64,000 nt of DNA. Source: CAVYPR01 sp963770505 (lineage in GTDB: Bacteria; Actinomycetota; Acidimicrobiia; Acidimicrobiales; RAAP-2). Position numbers and translations under genes: made by a program. The DNA lies in NCBI GenBank assembly GCA_963770505.1, contig CAVYPR010000006.1, forward strand, positions 744,001-808,000, in the 5' to 3' direction. A model generated the notes under the pieces. That model was not told where the DNA came from. It ran no database searches and saw only the letters and a program-made list of their open reading frames with translations. Positions within the stretch are counted from its first letter, which is position 1. Each line of letters starts with the position of its first letter. Positions 20,601 to 28,538 of the stretch are shown piece by piece.

Positions 20601-20974
20601 ACCTCGAAGACCGGGGGTAGGCCCGCCTCGAGGGGGTGCTCCGCCAGGATCCGCCGGGCGAAGCCGTGCAGGGTGGTCACGGCCGCCGACTCCAGACCGG
20701 CCGCCGCTCTGGCCGCCGGGCAGTCGGGGTCGTCCGCCGCCCGCCGCTCGAGCTCCTCGCCCAGCCGGTCGCGCAGCTCCGCCGCGGCCGCCTCGGTGAA
20801 GGTGATGGCGGCCACCTCCTCGATGGCGGCCCCCTCCGTCGCCAGGAGGTTGACCAGCCGGGCCACCAGCTGGGTCGTCTTCCCGCTGCCGGCGCTGGCC
20901 TCGACGAAGAGGGTCTCGTCGAGCTTGTCGGTGATGGCCTGGCGCGCCGTCTGGTCGCTCAGCGGCCCGCTCAT
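17693..20974 (-). CDS. AddA-like UvrD/RecB helicase-nuclease
   Basis: This 1093-residue protein is an ATP-dependent helicase-exonuclease of the AddA/RecB type, acting in double-strand break end resection. In order: Walker A ASAGSGKTT near residue 26, FLLIDEFQDTDPIQ (motif II), GDPKQSIYRFRRAD (motif III), VMTVHAAKGLEFPIVI (motif V), LLYVATTRARDHLVV (motif VI), then a C-terminal RecB nuclease domain with GRAVHATL, EGVIDLLVDG, VVDYKTDRVES and RLQGAAYAL. The helicase and nuclease motifs all look intact. The ATG overlaps the stop of the upstream gene by 4 bases (ATGA). Together they resemble an AddAB machine rather than mycobacterial AdnAB. Confidence 0.85.
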   Translation of the reverse strand: MSGPLSDQTARQAITDKLDETLFVEASAGSGKTTQLVARLVNLLATEGAAIEEVAAITFTEAAAAELRDRLGEELERRAADDPDCPAARAAAGLESAAVTTLHGFARRILAEHPLEAGLPPVFEVLDGFQSLVDFDERWAELVDRLLADPDDARALQVAAACRVGTNVLREIAQKFEDNWDLLPAGPAPPIPPPQVDVSAVLRPLQEAFALADRCTDPGDRLLDHLAALGPWAERLASCTGELEALGVMARLGKTKLSSGSGRKENWGGLKESVTDRLRAAQSALEANVAGAGQAALERLGSVIGALTRQSAGQRRAAGRLLFHDLLVLARDLVRDDPAVQRELHDRYRFLLIDEFQDTDPIQAELAVRIASPVSGPDWRSLPVGPGRLFFVGDPKQSIYRFRRADTALFEELKALLVERATELTTNFRSVPGILRWVDDVVGAMIGPTYPGSSEHRAACGEGPPVVVLGADLDPAPNAEAAMEAEAEDVAGAVRAACDARWPVGPDGRPAELRDITVLVPTRRLVPYLEEVFERARIEYRLESSSLVYNAPEVRSLLAILRAVDDPTDELSLVAALRSPAFGCGDDDLVRHKLGGGRWDYRRPGGPDAGPVAAAMAALRSLHDDRWWLDVSELVGRIIEERQLLPIALDGPQWRDGWRRLRFVLDQARRFTESSMGDLRRFLTWVGLQAQDGARVTEVVLPESDVDAVSVMTVHAAKGLEFPIVIVAGLGSGKRSGGVDVVFGPDGPELSARQDLRTAGYERLVAEERARARLGAVAEADGEEATPDDAERIRLLYVATTRARDHLVVSVHRGERATGSLAARLRGLCLEHPDRWRQLTPSPATPRDVRAAGGTALDAGDAAARRHWLDGWTQRVGPGAVPRTVSATGVSHLAPEERAVEGDAVEAEEHVSERQPWRRGRAGTAVGRAVHATLQIVDLATGQGLRQLAEAQAAAENVPSRADEVEQLARAALDSDVVRSAVERGRYWRELYVGTPVEGRTLEGVIDLLVDGDDGLEVVDYKTDRVESDEEVDRAVGRHRLQGAAYALAVAGATGRPVTRCTFLFLGPRGAVARPVDDLGAATEAVRSLLAGS

Positions 20975-23900
20975 GTCGGTTCCGCCAGCGCCCGGTAGTC
21001 GTCGATCCACGGGTCGTCACGCTTTCGCTCCCAGGAGCGTTGGCGGTCCGGCGGGCAGACGTCGTTGAAGTCACAGAATGTGCAGGCCTGCGGGTTGGCC
21101 GGGAACCGCCCGCCCTCGATCGCCCCGACCAGCGTCCCCACGACCTGGGCCAGGCCGTCCTCGATGCCGTGGTCCAGGGTGAACCCCTCCTGGCAGTAAC
21201 GGCCGCGCTGGGCCGCCCGGTCGCCCACGAACCAGTAGCGGACGTCAACCGGTCCGCTGGGTGGGTGGGCCCTCCGGGCGACCAGACCGTAGAGGGGGAG
21301 CTGCAGGCGGGTTCCCCGCTGGAAGGGGTCTCCCTCCTCCTTCTCGAACCTCCCGGTCTTGTAGTCGAGGACCGAGAGTCCCCCGTCCGCCGTGCGGTCG
21401 ACCCGGTCCACCGAGCCCCGGAAGCGGACCTGGCGGCCGTCGCGCAGGGCCACCTCCAGCGGGTCGGCGCCGTCCATCCCGAACGCCTCCTCGACGGCCA
21501 GCGGGGTCGCCCCCCGCTCGGCCCGGTAACGGTCGTCCTCTCTCAGGAAGTGGCGAAGCTCCCCCATGATCTCCTGGCGGTCGTTGCGCCAGAGCTCTTG
21601 GCGCCCGGTGAGCCCCCGCTGCTCGAACTCGGCGAACACCTCTTCGGCGATGCGCTCGAGGCGTTCCTGGCCGTTGGCGCCCCATGGGGTGTCCGGGGAG
21701 ACGCGCTCGCCCTCCGGACGCGCCAGCTCCTCGGCCACGAACCGTTCGAGCACCCGGTGGAAGAGGGTTCCCCTCTCCTTGGCCCCGAGCTGCTGCACCT
21801 CTTCGGGCTGCTCGCGTGCCTCGACCCTCAGGACCTTGGCGAAGAGGTACCGCCGGGGGCACACGGCGTAGGACTCGAGGCCGGTGGGCGACTGCACCGA
21901 GCCCCCGGCGTCGGCCGGAGAGGGCAGCGCCACCCCGTCGATGCGACCGTCGAACCGGGTGAAGCGGTCGCTGGCCCGTGCGCGCTGGAGCTCCCAGCCG
22001 GACGAGAGCGACGCGTCGACCGCGAAGTGGCTCGACAGAGGCCGGCCGTCGGTCTGCCACCGCAGATACGAGCGGAGGTCCCAGTCGGGGAGGGACACCG
22101 GGTCCCCGGGACCCTTGGCCACGGCGTCGCGAAACGAGGCGACGGCGGTGTACCCGAAGACCGTTCCCAGGGTCTCGAGGTCCCGCGCATAGAGGCGACG
22201 GCCCGCCAACTCCCCGAGGGTGTCGAGCAGTAGGCGGGCCGGACGCAGCCGGCCGCCCTGGCGCTGGTCGCCGCGGGCGAAGGACAGGTGCCGCCGGCCG
22301 GCCGCGGCCAGTGCGGCCAGGTAGTCCCGACGGGACTCGGCGATCCGGGCCACGCGCAGGGGCAGCCCGTACTCCTTGCGGACGGCGTCGGGGACGAGCA
22401 CGTCGTCGGCCGCCCGCCCCGGGAAGGCCCCGTCGATCATCCCCAGCACCCACAGCTCGTCGAGGTCGAGGCCGACCATCTCGGAGATCTCGCCGACCAG
22501 GATCCCGTGACCGAACCTCGACGTCTGCGGCGCGGGATCCTCCAGCTCGGCGGCGAGGGCGGCGCGGAAGGCCGCGCGGGACGGGCGTCCCTCGGGGAGC
22601 GCCGACAGGGCTCGCACCGCCTCGTGGACGGCGTCGAGGGCGGCCACCTCCTCGGGCTTCCAGCCGTCGAGCGCGCTGCCCTCCCCGAGCATCTCCTTCA
22701 GGAAACGGACGGCCCACTCGCTCCACTGCGCCCACGACCCGCCCGCCTCGCCCAGCCGCCGGGCCACGTCGGTCACGAACCCGGCAAGGTCGTCGCAGCG
22801 CTCGGCCTCCCGCAGGTACCAGGCGCCGTTCTCCCCCTCGCCCTCGACCCGACCCCGCAGCACGGCGGCGTGCCCTGCCAGCCGGCCCTGCCACTCGTCG
22901 AGCCCGGAGACCACGCCCGCCTCGCGCGACAGGGTGTCCCAGTCGAATCCCGGCACCAGCCGCCCACGGTGTCGGAGCGGTGCCGAGGCGATCCAGCCCG
23001 TCACGACATCACGCCGCCACTTGACGTCGGGGAGATCCAAGGCCCCGAGAAGCGTCCGGCCGGCCACCGTCGCCGCCAGCGGGCGGATGCCGGTCCCGTT
23101 GAAGGGGATGTCGGCCAGGGTCAGGAGGTCGTGGACGAGGCGCGGGTACGGGGAGGTTCCGTTGTGGGCGAGCGCCATCCGCTCGAGCGGGACACCGTCG
23201 GCATTGCGCGCCATGAGGTGGCGAACGGCCAGGAGCACCTCGGCATCGGCGGTCGGGGCGCAGATGACCTCGTCGCCCCGCTCGACCCGGCCCGAGATGG
23301 CCCGGTGGTCCTCCGCCCGGCCGCCAAGGGCGACGATGAGGTCGCGCGCCGGGCCGTCGGCCTCGTCGTCGCCCGTCGCCCCCACGATCACCGTCACCCG
23401 GACGGCGGCCTCCAGCGCCTTCAGGAGGTCGAGGTCGACCGAACGGAGCCGCGCCGGCAGGTAGACGACGACCGGTCCGGTCTCCGGGCCGCCGCCCCGA
23501 ACGACGTCGCACGCCGCGGCCACCAGGTCGACGTCGTCGTAGAACGACCGCAGACGCCGGCCGACGTCGGCGACCGCCCTGGCCGCGGCGCCGGCCCGTC
23601 CCACGCGAGCGGACAGTGCGTCCACCGCCTCGGGAGCTGCCCACCGCAGGTCGCGGTAGGTGCGCGTCAACGCCCGGGCCGTGGCGGGCTGGTCGGCCAC
23701 CGGGGCCAGGGGGCCGGCCTCGGGACCGGCCAGAGCGGACCGCACGGCGCCGGCCACGACGGCGGGGGTGGCCGGACGGCGCCCCGAGACCGCCGGCCAG
23801 CCGGCAGCCAGCTCCGCGGCCAATTTCGAGATCGTGAGGAAGCTGACGTTGAGGACCCCGGGAGGGTGGGCGGCCAGCCGACGCCGGGTGGCCAGCGCGA

Positions 23901-24021
23901 CCTGGCCCCGGGGGACCACCACCGTCACGCGCCGGAGCGGGTCGTCGCGCTGGGACGAGGCGATCTCGTCGGCCAGCGCCCCGAACGCGTCGTCCCCGTA
24001 GCGGGCGACGACGAGTGTCAT
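20971..24021 (-). CDS. AddB-like PD-(D/E)XK nuclease with predicted iron-sulfur staple
   Basis: This 1016-residue protein has the AddB/RexB layout. The N-terminal half is helicase-like but degenerate: where Walker A would be it reads VVVPRGQVALATRRRL, without GxGKT. The C-terminal nuclease has RGTLFHRVLERF, RGSVDRVDRT, SVLDYKTGRFE and RLQLPLYGL. One cysteine before the nuclease (YAVCPRRY) and three after it (CTFCDFNDVC) match the four-cysteine iron-sulfur staple of AddB. It overlaps rmuC upstream and the AddA-like gene downstream, each by 4 bases. Its ATG at 24021 is unambiguous. Confidence 0.8.
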   Translation of the reverse strand: MTLVVARYGDDAFGALADEIASSQRDDPLRRVTVVVPRGQVALATRRRLAAHPPGVLNVSFLTISKLAAELAAGWPAVSGRRPATPAVVAGAVRSALAGPEAGPLAPVADQPATARALTRTYRDLRWAAPEAVDALSARVGRAGAAARAVADVGRRLRSFYDDVDLVAAACDVVRGGGPETGPVVVYLPARLRSVDLDLLKALEAAVRVTVIVGATGDDEADGPARDLIVALGGRAEDHRAISGRVERGDEVICAPTADAEVLLAVRHLMARNADGVPLERMALAHNGTSPYPRLVHDLLTLADIPFNGTGIRPLAATVAGRTLLGALDLPDVKWRRDVVTGWIASAPLRHRGRLVPGFDWDTLSREAGVVSGLDEWQGRLAGHAAVLRGRVEGEGENGAWYLREAERCDDLAGFVTDVARRLGEAGGSWAQWSEWAVRFLKEMLGEGSALDGWKPEEVAALDAVHEAVRALSALPEGRPSRAAFRAALAAELEDPAPQTSRFGHGILVGEISEMVGLDLDELWVLGMIDGAFPGRAADDVLVPDAVRKEYGLPLRVARIAESRRDYLAALAAAGRRHLSFARGDQRQGGRLRPARLLLDTLGELAGRRLYARDLETLGTVFGYTAVASFRDAVAKGPGDPVSLPDWDLRSYLRWQTDGRPLSSHFAVDASLSSGWELQRARASDRFTRFDGRIDGVALPSPADAGGSVQSPTGLESYAVCPRRYLFAKVLRVEAREQPEEVQQLGAKERGTLFHRVLERFVAEELARPEGERVSPDTPWGANGQERLERIAEEVFAEFEQRGLTGRQELWRNDRQEIMGELRHFLREDDRYRAERGATPLAVEEAFGMDGADPLEVALRDGRQVRFRGSVDRVDRTADGGLSVLDYKTGRFEKEEGDPFQRGTRLQLPLYGLVARRAHPPSGPVDVRYWFVGDRAAQRGRYCQEGFTLDHGIEDGLAQVVGTLVGAIEGGRFPANPQACTFCDFNDVCPPDRQRSWERKRDDPWIDDYRALAEPT

Positions 24022-25430
24022 CCCTCGGCGGGGCCCGTCGGGACGTCGACCCCGGGCAGGCCCGCGGGCGGGGGGCCGTCCGGGGGGGCCAGCAGCTCGG
24101 GGGCCTGGGGAAGCCGGGGGTTGGCCGCCACGGCCTTGGTGTCGGGGATCTCCTGGGCGCCCGCCCCGACCACCCCGAGCTCGGGGAAGCGCCGGGCCGT
24201 CACCAGCACCCGCGACTCGAGCGAGCCGACGGCGTCGTTGTAGGCCTCGACCGAGCTGGTGAGGGACTTGTGGAGCCGGCCCAGGTGACCGCCCATGATC
24301 CGGAGTCGGTCGTACAGCTCGGACCCGAGCTGCTGGACCAGCCGGGCGTTGGTGGCCAGGTCCTCCTGCTGCCAGCCGAAGGCGACCGTGCGCAGCAGGG
24401 CGATCAGGGTGGTGGGCGTGGCCAGGAGCACCCGGCTGTCCATGGCGTGCTCGATCAGGGAGGGGTCGTGCTCGAAGGCCGCGGCCAGGAGCGGGTCGCC
24501 CGGCACGAAGGCCACGACGAACTCCGGCGAGGGGTCGAACTGGTTCCAGTACTGCTTCTTGGCCAACTGGTCGACGTGGGTCCGCAGCTGGCGGGCGTGC
24601 GCCACCAGCTCCAACTTTCGGGTGTCCTCGTCCTGGGCCTCGGCGGCGCGCAGGAACGCCTCCATGGGGACCTTGGCGTCGACCACGACCTGGGCCCCCC
24701 CGGGCAGGTGGACCAGCACGTCGGGCCGGAGCCGCCCCTCCTCGGTGGTGGCCGAGACCTGCTCGGTGAAGTCGCAGTGGGCGACCATCCCGGCCATCTC
24801 CACCACCCGGCGGAGCTGCACCTCGCCCCACCGGCCCCGGGTCTGCGGCGCCCGCAGCGCCGTCACCAAGTTGGCCGTCTCACGCTGGAGCCGGTCGTTG
24901 GCCGTGCCCAGCTGCTTGACCTGTTCGGTGAGGGTGGCGTAGGCGCCCTTGCGCTCCAGCTCGAGCTGGCGGAGCCCTTGCTCGTACTTGGTCAGCGTCT
25001 CCTGCAGGGGCCCGAGCAGCTGGGCGATGGCCTGCTGGCGCTGGGCCAGGTCGCCACGGGCCGCCTCGTTGGCCTCCTTCAACCGGGTGTCGGCCAGGGT
25101 GAGGAACTGCTCGGTGTTGCGCTGGAGGGCCTGGTTGGACAGCTCGGCGAACGAGCCCAGCAGTCGCCGGTGGTCCTCCTCGGCCGCCGCGGCGCGCTCG
25201 GCCGCGGCCAGGTGCTGGTGCTCCACCTGGGCGGCCAGGCGGGCACCGTCGGCCCGGGCCGCCTCCAGCTCCCGCCGGCCCTGGCCCAGCTCGTCGCCCT
25301 GGCGGGCCAGGGCGTCCTGGGCGTCGGCCAGGCGGGCCGCGGTGGCCGCGGACCGGCCCCGCACCACCAGGAGGCCGACCAGGAGGCCGACCAGCACCCC
25401 GATCACGAGCCCCACGATCAGGCCGGTCAC
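24018..25430 (-). CDS. rmuC: DNA recombination protein RmuC
   Basis: This 470-residue protein has an N-terminal transmembrane anchor (GLIVGLVIGVLVGLLVGLLV), a long coiled coil to about residue 190, and the RmuC nuclease-like domain (RGRWGEVQLRRVVEMAGM, RPDVLVHLPGGAQVVVDAKVP, VAFVPGDPLLAAAFEHDPSL, WQQEDLATNARLVQQLG). RmuC limits inversions at short inverted repeats in E. coli. The C-terminus is Pro-rich. GTG at 25430 overlaps the stop of the upstream SDR gene (GTGA). Being coupled to the AddB-like gene points to a shared role in handling DNA ends. Confidence 0.9.
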   Translation of the reverse strand: MTGLIVGLVIGVLVGLLVGLLVVRGRSAATAARLADAQDALARQGDELGQGRRELEAARADGARLAAQVEHQHLAAAERAAAAEEDHRRLLGSFAELSNQALQRNTEQFLTLADTRLKEANEAARGDLAQRQQAIAQLLGPLQETLTKYEQGLRQLELERKGAYATLTEQVKQLGTANDRLQRETANLVTALRAPQTRGRWGEVQLRRVVEMAGMVAHCDFTEQVSATTEEGRLRPDVLVHLPGGAQVVVDAKVPMEAFLRAAEAQDEDTRKLELVAHARQLRTHVDQLAKKQYWNQFDPSPEFVVAFVPGDPLLAAAFEHDPSLIEHAMDSRVLLATPTTLIALLRTVAFGWQQEDLATNARLVQQLGSELYDRLRIMGGHLGRLHKSLTSSVEAYNDAVGSLESRVLVTARRFPELGVVGAGAQEIPDTKAVAANPRLPQAPELLAPPDGPPPAGLPGVDVPTGPAEG

Positions 25431-26212
25431 GGCCGTCCCCCCGCCCCGAGGCGGGCCTGGTGGCGCCGGCCCCTCCGCTCGGTCGAGCGGGCGGTGGCCG
25501 CGCCGAGAGCCGGCCACAGCCCGGTGGCCTTGGCCATCGTGGCCCGGCCGGCCGGCAGGGAGGCCACCAGGCGTTGCCCGCACAAGAGCCGGACGGCGGC
25601 GTCGGCGACCTGCTCGGGGGTGAGCAGCCGCCGGCCCGAGAACGACATGGCGGCCGCGTCGGTGGCGACGGCGCGCTGGAGCATGGGGGTCCAGATGCCG
25701 TCGGGGCACAGGCAGGTGACGCGCACCCCGGTGCCCCGCAGCTCGGCGGCCAGGGCACCGCTGTAGGCGCGCACGGCGTGCTTGGTCGCCGCGTACACGG
25801 CGAGCCCTGGCGTCGGGTTCCAGGCCGAGAGCGAGCCGATGTTGCAGATGTCGCCCCCGCCGCGCGCCGTCATCACCGCGGCCGCGGCCCGGGTGCCGTA
25901 GACGACGCCGAGTAGGTTGACCTCGACCACACGAAGGATCTCCTCGTCGGGCTGGTCGATGGCCCGGGCCGGTCCGAGCAGCCCGGCGTTGTTGATCCAG
26001 ACGTCCGGGGAGACCTCGGCGGCAAGGGCTCGGGCGGCCTCGGGGTCGGTCACGTCGAGAACCCGGTCCACCCCGTCCGCGCCCGGCGCGTCGGTGGCCA
26101 CGACCCTGGCCCCCTGCCCGGCCAGGGCGCCCACCAGGGCGCGGCCGAGGCCGCCGGCCGCGCCGGTCACCACCGCCGTGGTGCCCGGACCGATCACTCG
26201 CCGTCTCCCCAT
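25427..26212 (-). CDS. Short-chain dehydrogenase/reductase
   Basis: This 261-residue SDR has the cofactor loop TGAAGGLGRAL, the NNAG motif and the catalytic set Ser (GSLSAWNP), Tyr and Lys (YAATKHA). An Asp at the end of beta-2 (VVATDAPG) suggests NAD preference. The C-terminal segment LPAGRATMAKATGLWPAL resembles SDRs of lipid metabolism. The substrate is unknown. It is the first gene of the four-gene rmuC-addBA operon, with GGGAGGG ahead of its ATG and a TACTGT -10-like box at 26243-26238. Its link to DNA repair is positional only. Confidence 0.8.
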   Translation of the reverse strand: MGRRRVIGPGTTAVVTGAAGGLGRALVGALAGQGARVVATDAPGADGVDRVLDVTDPEAARALAAEVSPDVWINNAGLLGPARAIDQPDEEILRVVEVNLLGVVYGTRAAAAVMTARGGGDICNIGSLSAWNPTPGLAVYAATKHAVRAYSGALAAELRGTGVRVTCLCPDGIWTPMLQRAVATDAAAMSFSGRRLLTPEQVADAAVRLLCGQRLVASLPAGRATMAKATGLWPALGAATARSTERRGRRHQARLGAGGRP

Positions 26213-26269
26213 CGTTGCGCCCTCCCGCGGTGTGGTCACAGTACCGGGGGGTTGTGTCAGAGTGAGGAG

Positions 26270-27025
26270 ATGCGGATCGTGGGCAGCACCCGCCGGACCG
26301 AGGCGGCCCCGGACCAGGCACCGGCGGACGCGGTCGGCGGCGCGCCGTCCCCGCCCCTGCTGCCGGTCCCCGCCGGGCAGCCGTCGACCCCCACCCTGGT
26401 CGAGATCGACCGCCTTTTCGTCCAGGTCTTCGCGCTGGTGGGCGAGGCCATCGCCGGCGCCACCCACGCCCTGCTGGCCGGGGACCGGGAGACGGCCAAG
26501 CAGATGGTCCAGCGCGACGAGATCGTCGACCAGCTCATCGGCCGGATCGGCCGGCTGGCCCAGGAGCGGCTCGTGCACGGCGACACCACCGTCGAGGAGC
26601 GGCGCGAACTGGTGGCCGTCCTGCGCATGCTGCCCGACCTCGACCGCAACGGCGACCTGGCCGAGCACATCGCCCGGCGGGCGGCCCGCGGGCTGGGGGC
26701 GGAGATGACGGCCCGCAGCCGCGGGCTGGTGGAGCGGATGGGCGAGGTGGCGGCCAACATCTGGCGCAGCACCGCCGACGCCTTCGCCGAGCGGTCGGTC
26801 ACCGGCGCCACCTTCGTCGACGACCTCGACGACGAGATGGACGACCTCCACGTCACCCTCACCGCCGAGCTGGTGGCCGGGACCATGCCGCTGCCGGTCG
26901 CCATCGAGCTGGCCATGGTGGCCCGCTTCTACGAGCGCTTCGGCGACCACGGCGTCAACCTGGCCCGCCGTATGGCCTCGATGGTGGGCGGTGGTCCCGA
27001 GCCCGGGACGTCGGGCCCGGACTGA
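26270..27025 (+). CDS. phoU: PhoU domain protein
   Basis: This roughly 251-residue protein has two PhoU-type three-helix repeats (EIDRLFVQVFALVGEAIAGA to RIGRLAQERL, then MTARSRGLVERMGEVAANIW to the end). The second repeat ends with the family motif RFYERFGDHGVNLARR. PhoU proteins dampen phosphate-starvation signalling with PstSCAB and PhoR, neither of which is in the window. The N-terminal 45 residues are low complexity. GTG at 26279 is an alternative start and has better spacing to the GAGGAG at 26264-26269. Confidence 0.85.
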   Translation: MRIVGSTRRTEAAPDQAPADAVGGAPSPPLLPVPAGQPSTPTLVEIDRLFVQVFALVGEAIAGATHALLAGDRETAKQMVQRDEIVDQLIGRIGRLAQERLVHGDTTVEERRELVAVLRMLPDLDRNGDLAEHIARRAARGLGAEMTARSRGLVERMGEVAANIWRSTADAFAERSVTGATFVDDLDDEMDDLHVTLTAELVAGTMPLPVAIELAMVARFYERFGDHGVNLARRMASMVGGGPEPGTSGPD

Positions 27026-27041
27026 TCCCGGTCGGGATCAG
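27022..27041. terminator. Bidirectional terminator-like palindrome between phoU and asd
   Basis: CTGATCCC-GGTC-GGGATCAG is a perfect 8-bp stem with a 4-base loop. It covers the phoU stop codon and the asd stop codon, in the 12-base gap of two converging genes. No T-run. Confidence 0.55.
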
Positions 27042-28054
27042 AAGCGGAGCTCGAGGAGGGCCTCGGCGATCTGGACGGCGTTGAGCGCCGCCCCCTTGCG
27101 CAGGTTGTCGCCGACCACGAAGAGGGCCAGCCCCCGGTCGGCCCGCCGGATCCGGCCCACGTAGGAGGGGTCCCGGCCGGCCGCCTCGAGGGGGGTCGGC
27201 AGGTCCGACACCACCACCCCGGGGGCGGCCGACAGCACCTCGGTGGCGCGCTCGGGCGAGAGGTCCCGCTCGAACTCGGCCACGATGGCCGCCGAGTGGC
27301 CGGTGAAGACCGGGACCCGGACGCAGGTGCAGGTCACCGCCAGGTCGGGCAGGCCGAGGATCTTGCGGCTCTCGTTGCGGTACTTCTGCTCCTCGTCGGT
27401 CTCGAGGGAGCCGTCGTCGACCACCCGCCCGGCCAGCGGCAGGACGCTGTGGGCGACCGGGGCGGCGAACTTGACCGGCGGCGGGAAGTCGACCGCCCGC
27501 CCGTCGAAGGTGAGGTCCTGGGCCCGGTCGACGGTCTTGACCAGCTGCTCGGCCAGCTCGGCCACGCCGGCCAACCCGGCCCCCGACACCGCCTGGTAGG
27601 TGGCGACCACGAACCGGGTGAGCCCGGCCTCGTCGTGGAGGGGTTTGAGGACCGGCATCGCCACCATGGTCGTGCAGTTGGGGTTGGCCACGATCCCCTT
27701 GGGGATCGACGAGAGGGCCGACGCGTTCACCTCGGGCACCACCAGGGGGACCTCGGGGTCCATCCGCCACGCCGAGGTGTTGTCGATCACGATCGCCCCG
27801 GCCTCGGCGATGCGCGGGGCCAGGCGGCGGGAGGCCGTGGCCCCGGTGGAGCACAGTGCGATGTCCAGGCCCGAGAAGTCGGCGGCGTCGGCGTCCTCCA
27901 CCTCCACCTCGCCCCCGGTCCACGGCAGCCGGCTCCCGGCCGAGCGGGCCGAGGCGAAGAAGCGCACCTCGTCGGCGGGGAAGGCGCGCTCGGCCAGGAT
28001 CCGCCGCATGACCAGGCCGACCTGGCCCGTCGCCCCGAAGACGCCGACCTTCAT
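27038..28054 (-). CDS. asd: Aspartate-semialdehyde dehydrogenase
   Basis: This 338-residue enzyme reduces aspartyl phosphate to aspartate semialdehyde for Lys, Thr, Met and diaminopimelate synthesis. It has the Rossmann start MKVGVFGATGQVGLVM, the nucleophilic Cys in ANPNCTTMVAMP, and the His region RVPVFTGHSAAI. It lies 10 bases after lysC. A TAGGCT box (28067-28062) covers the lysC stop and lies seven bases before the asd ATG, so asd may also have its own leaderless transcript. Confidence 0.96.
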   Translation of the reverse strand: MKVGVFGATGQVGLVMRRILAERAFPADEVRFFASARSAGSRLPWTGGEVEVEDADAADFSGLDIALCSTGATASRRLAPRIAEAGAIVIDNTSAWRMDPEVPLVVPEVNASALSSIPKGIVANPNCTTMVAMPVLKPLHDEAGLTRFVVATYQAVSGAGLAGVAELAEQLVKTVDRAQDLTFDGRAVDFPPPVKFAAPVAHSVLPLAGRVVDDGSLETDEEQKYRNESRKILGLPDLAVTCTCVRVPVFTGHSAAIVAEFERDLSPERATEVLSAAPGVVVSDLPTPLEAAGRDPSYVGRIRRADRGLALFVVGDNLRKGAALNAVQIAEALLELRF

Positions 28055-28064
28055 GGGGAACAGC

Positions 28065-28538
28065 CTACGAGAGCTCGAAGGCCCGGTGGAGCGCACGGAC
28101 GGCCTGCTCCGCCGCCTCGGTGCGCACGATGCACGAGATCCGGATGGTCGAGGTCGAGATCATGTCGATGTTGATCCCCTCGGCCGCCAGGGTCTCGAAG
28201 GTGGTGGCCGTCACCCCGGCGTGGGACTTCATCCCGGCGCCCACCAGCGAGACCCGGGCCACGTCGTCGTCGGAGGTGACGCCGGTGGCCCCGAGCTCCG
28301 CGGAGATGGCGCTCGTCACCTCCACCGCCGCCTCCAGGTCCAGCTTGGGGACGGTGAAGGAGATGTCGGTGGTGCCGTGGACCGAGGTGTTCTGGACGAT
28401 CATGTCCACGTTGATCGACCGGTCGGCCAGGGGCCGGAACAGCCTGGCGGCGATGCCCGGGCGGTCCGGCACCCCGGTCACGGTCACCTTGGCCTCCGAG
28501 GTGTCGTGGGTGACGGCGGTCACGACGGCCTGCTCCAT
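28065..28538 (-). CDS. lysC: Aspartokinase beta subunit from an in-frame internal start
   Basis: Within lysC, the ATG at 28538 (Met250) is preceded by GAGGAGGATGAGTCC, a strong Shine-Dalgarno at ideal spacing. Translation from here yields 157 residues comprising both ACT domains (start MEQAVVTAVTHDTSEAK). Corynebacterium glutamicum and Bacillus subtilis make such alpha2beta2 aspartokinases from overlapping in-frame genes, starting at the equivalent place. That this start is used here is inference from the ribosome binding site. Confidence 0.65.
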   Translation of the reverse strand: MEQAVVTAVTHDTSEAKVTVTGVPDRPGIAARLFRPLADRSINVDMIVQNTSVHGTTDISFTVPKLDLEAAVEVTSAISAELGATGVTSDDDVARVSLVGAGMKSHAGVTATTFETLAAEGINIDMISTSTIRISCIVRTEAAEQAVRALHRAFELS

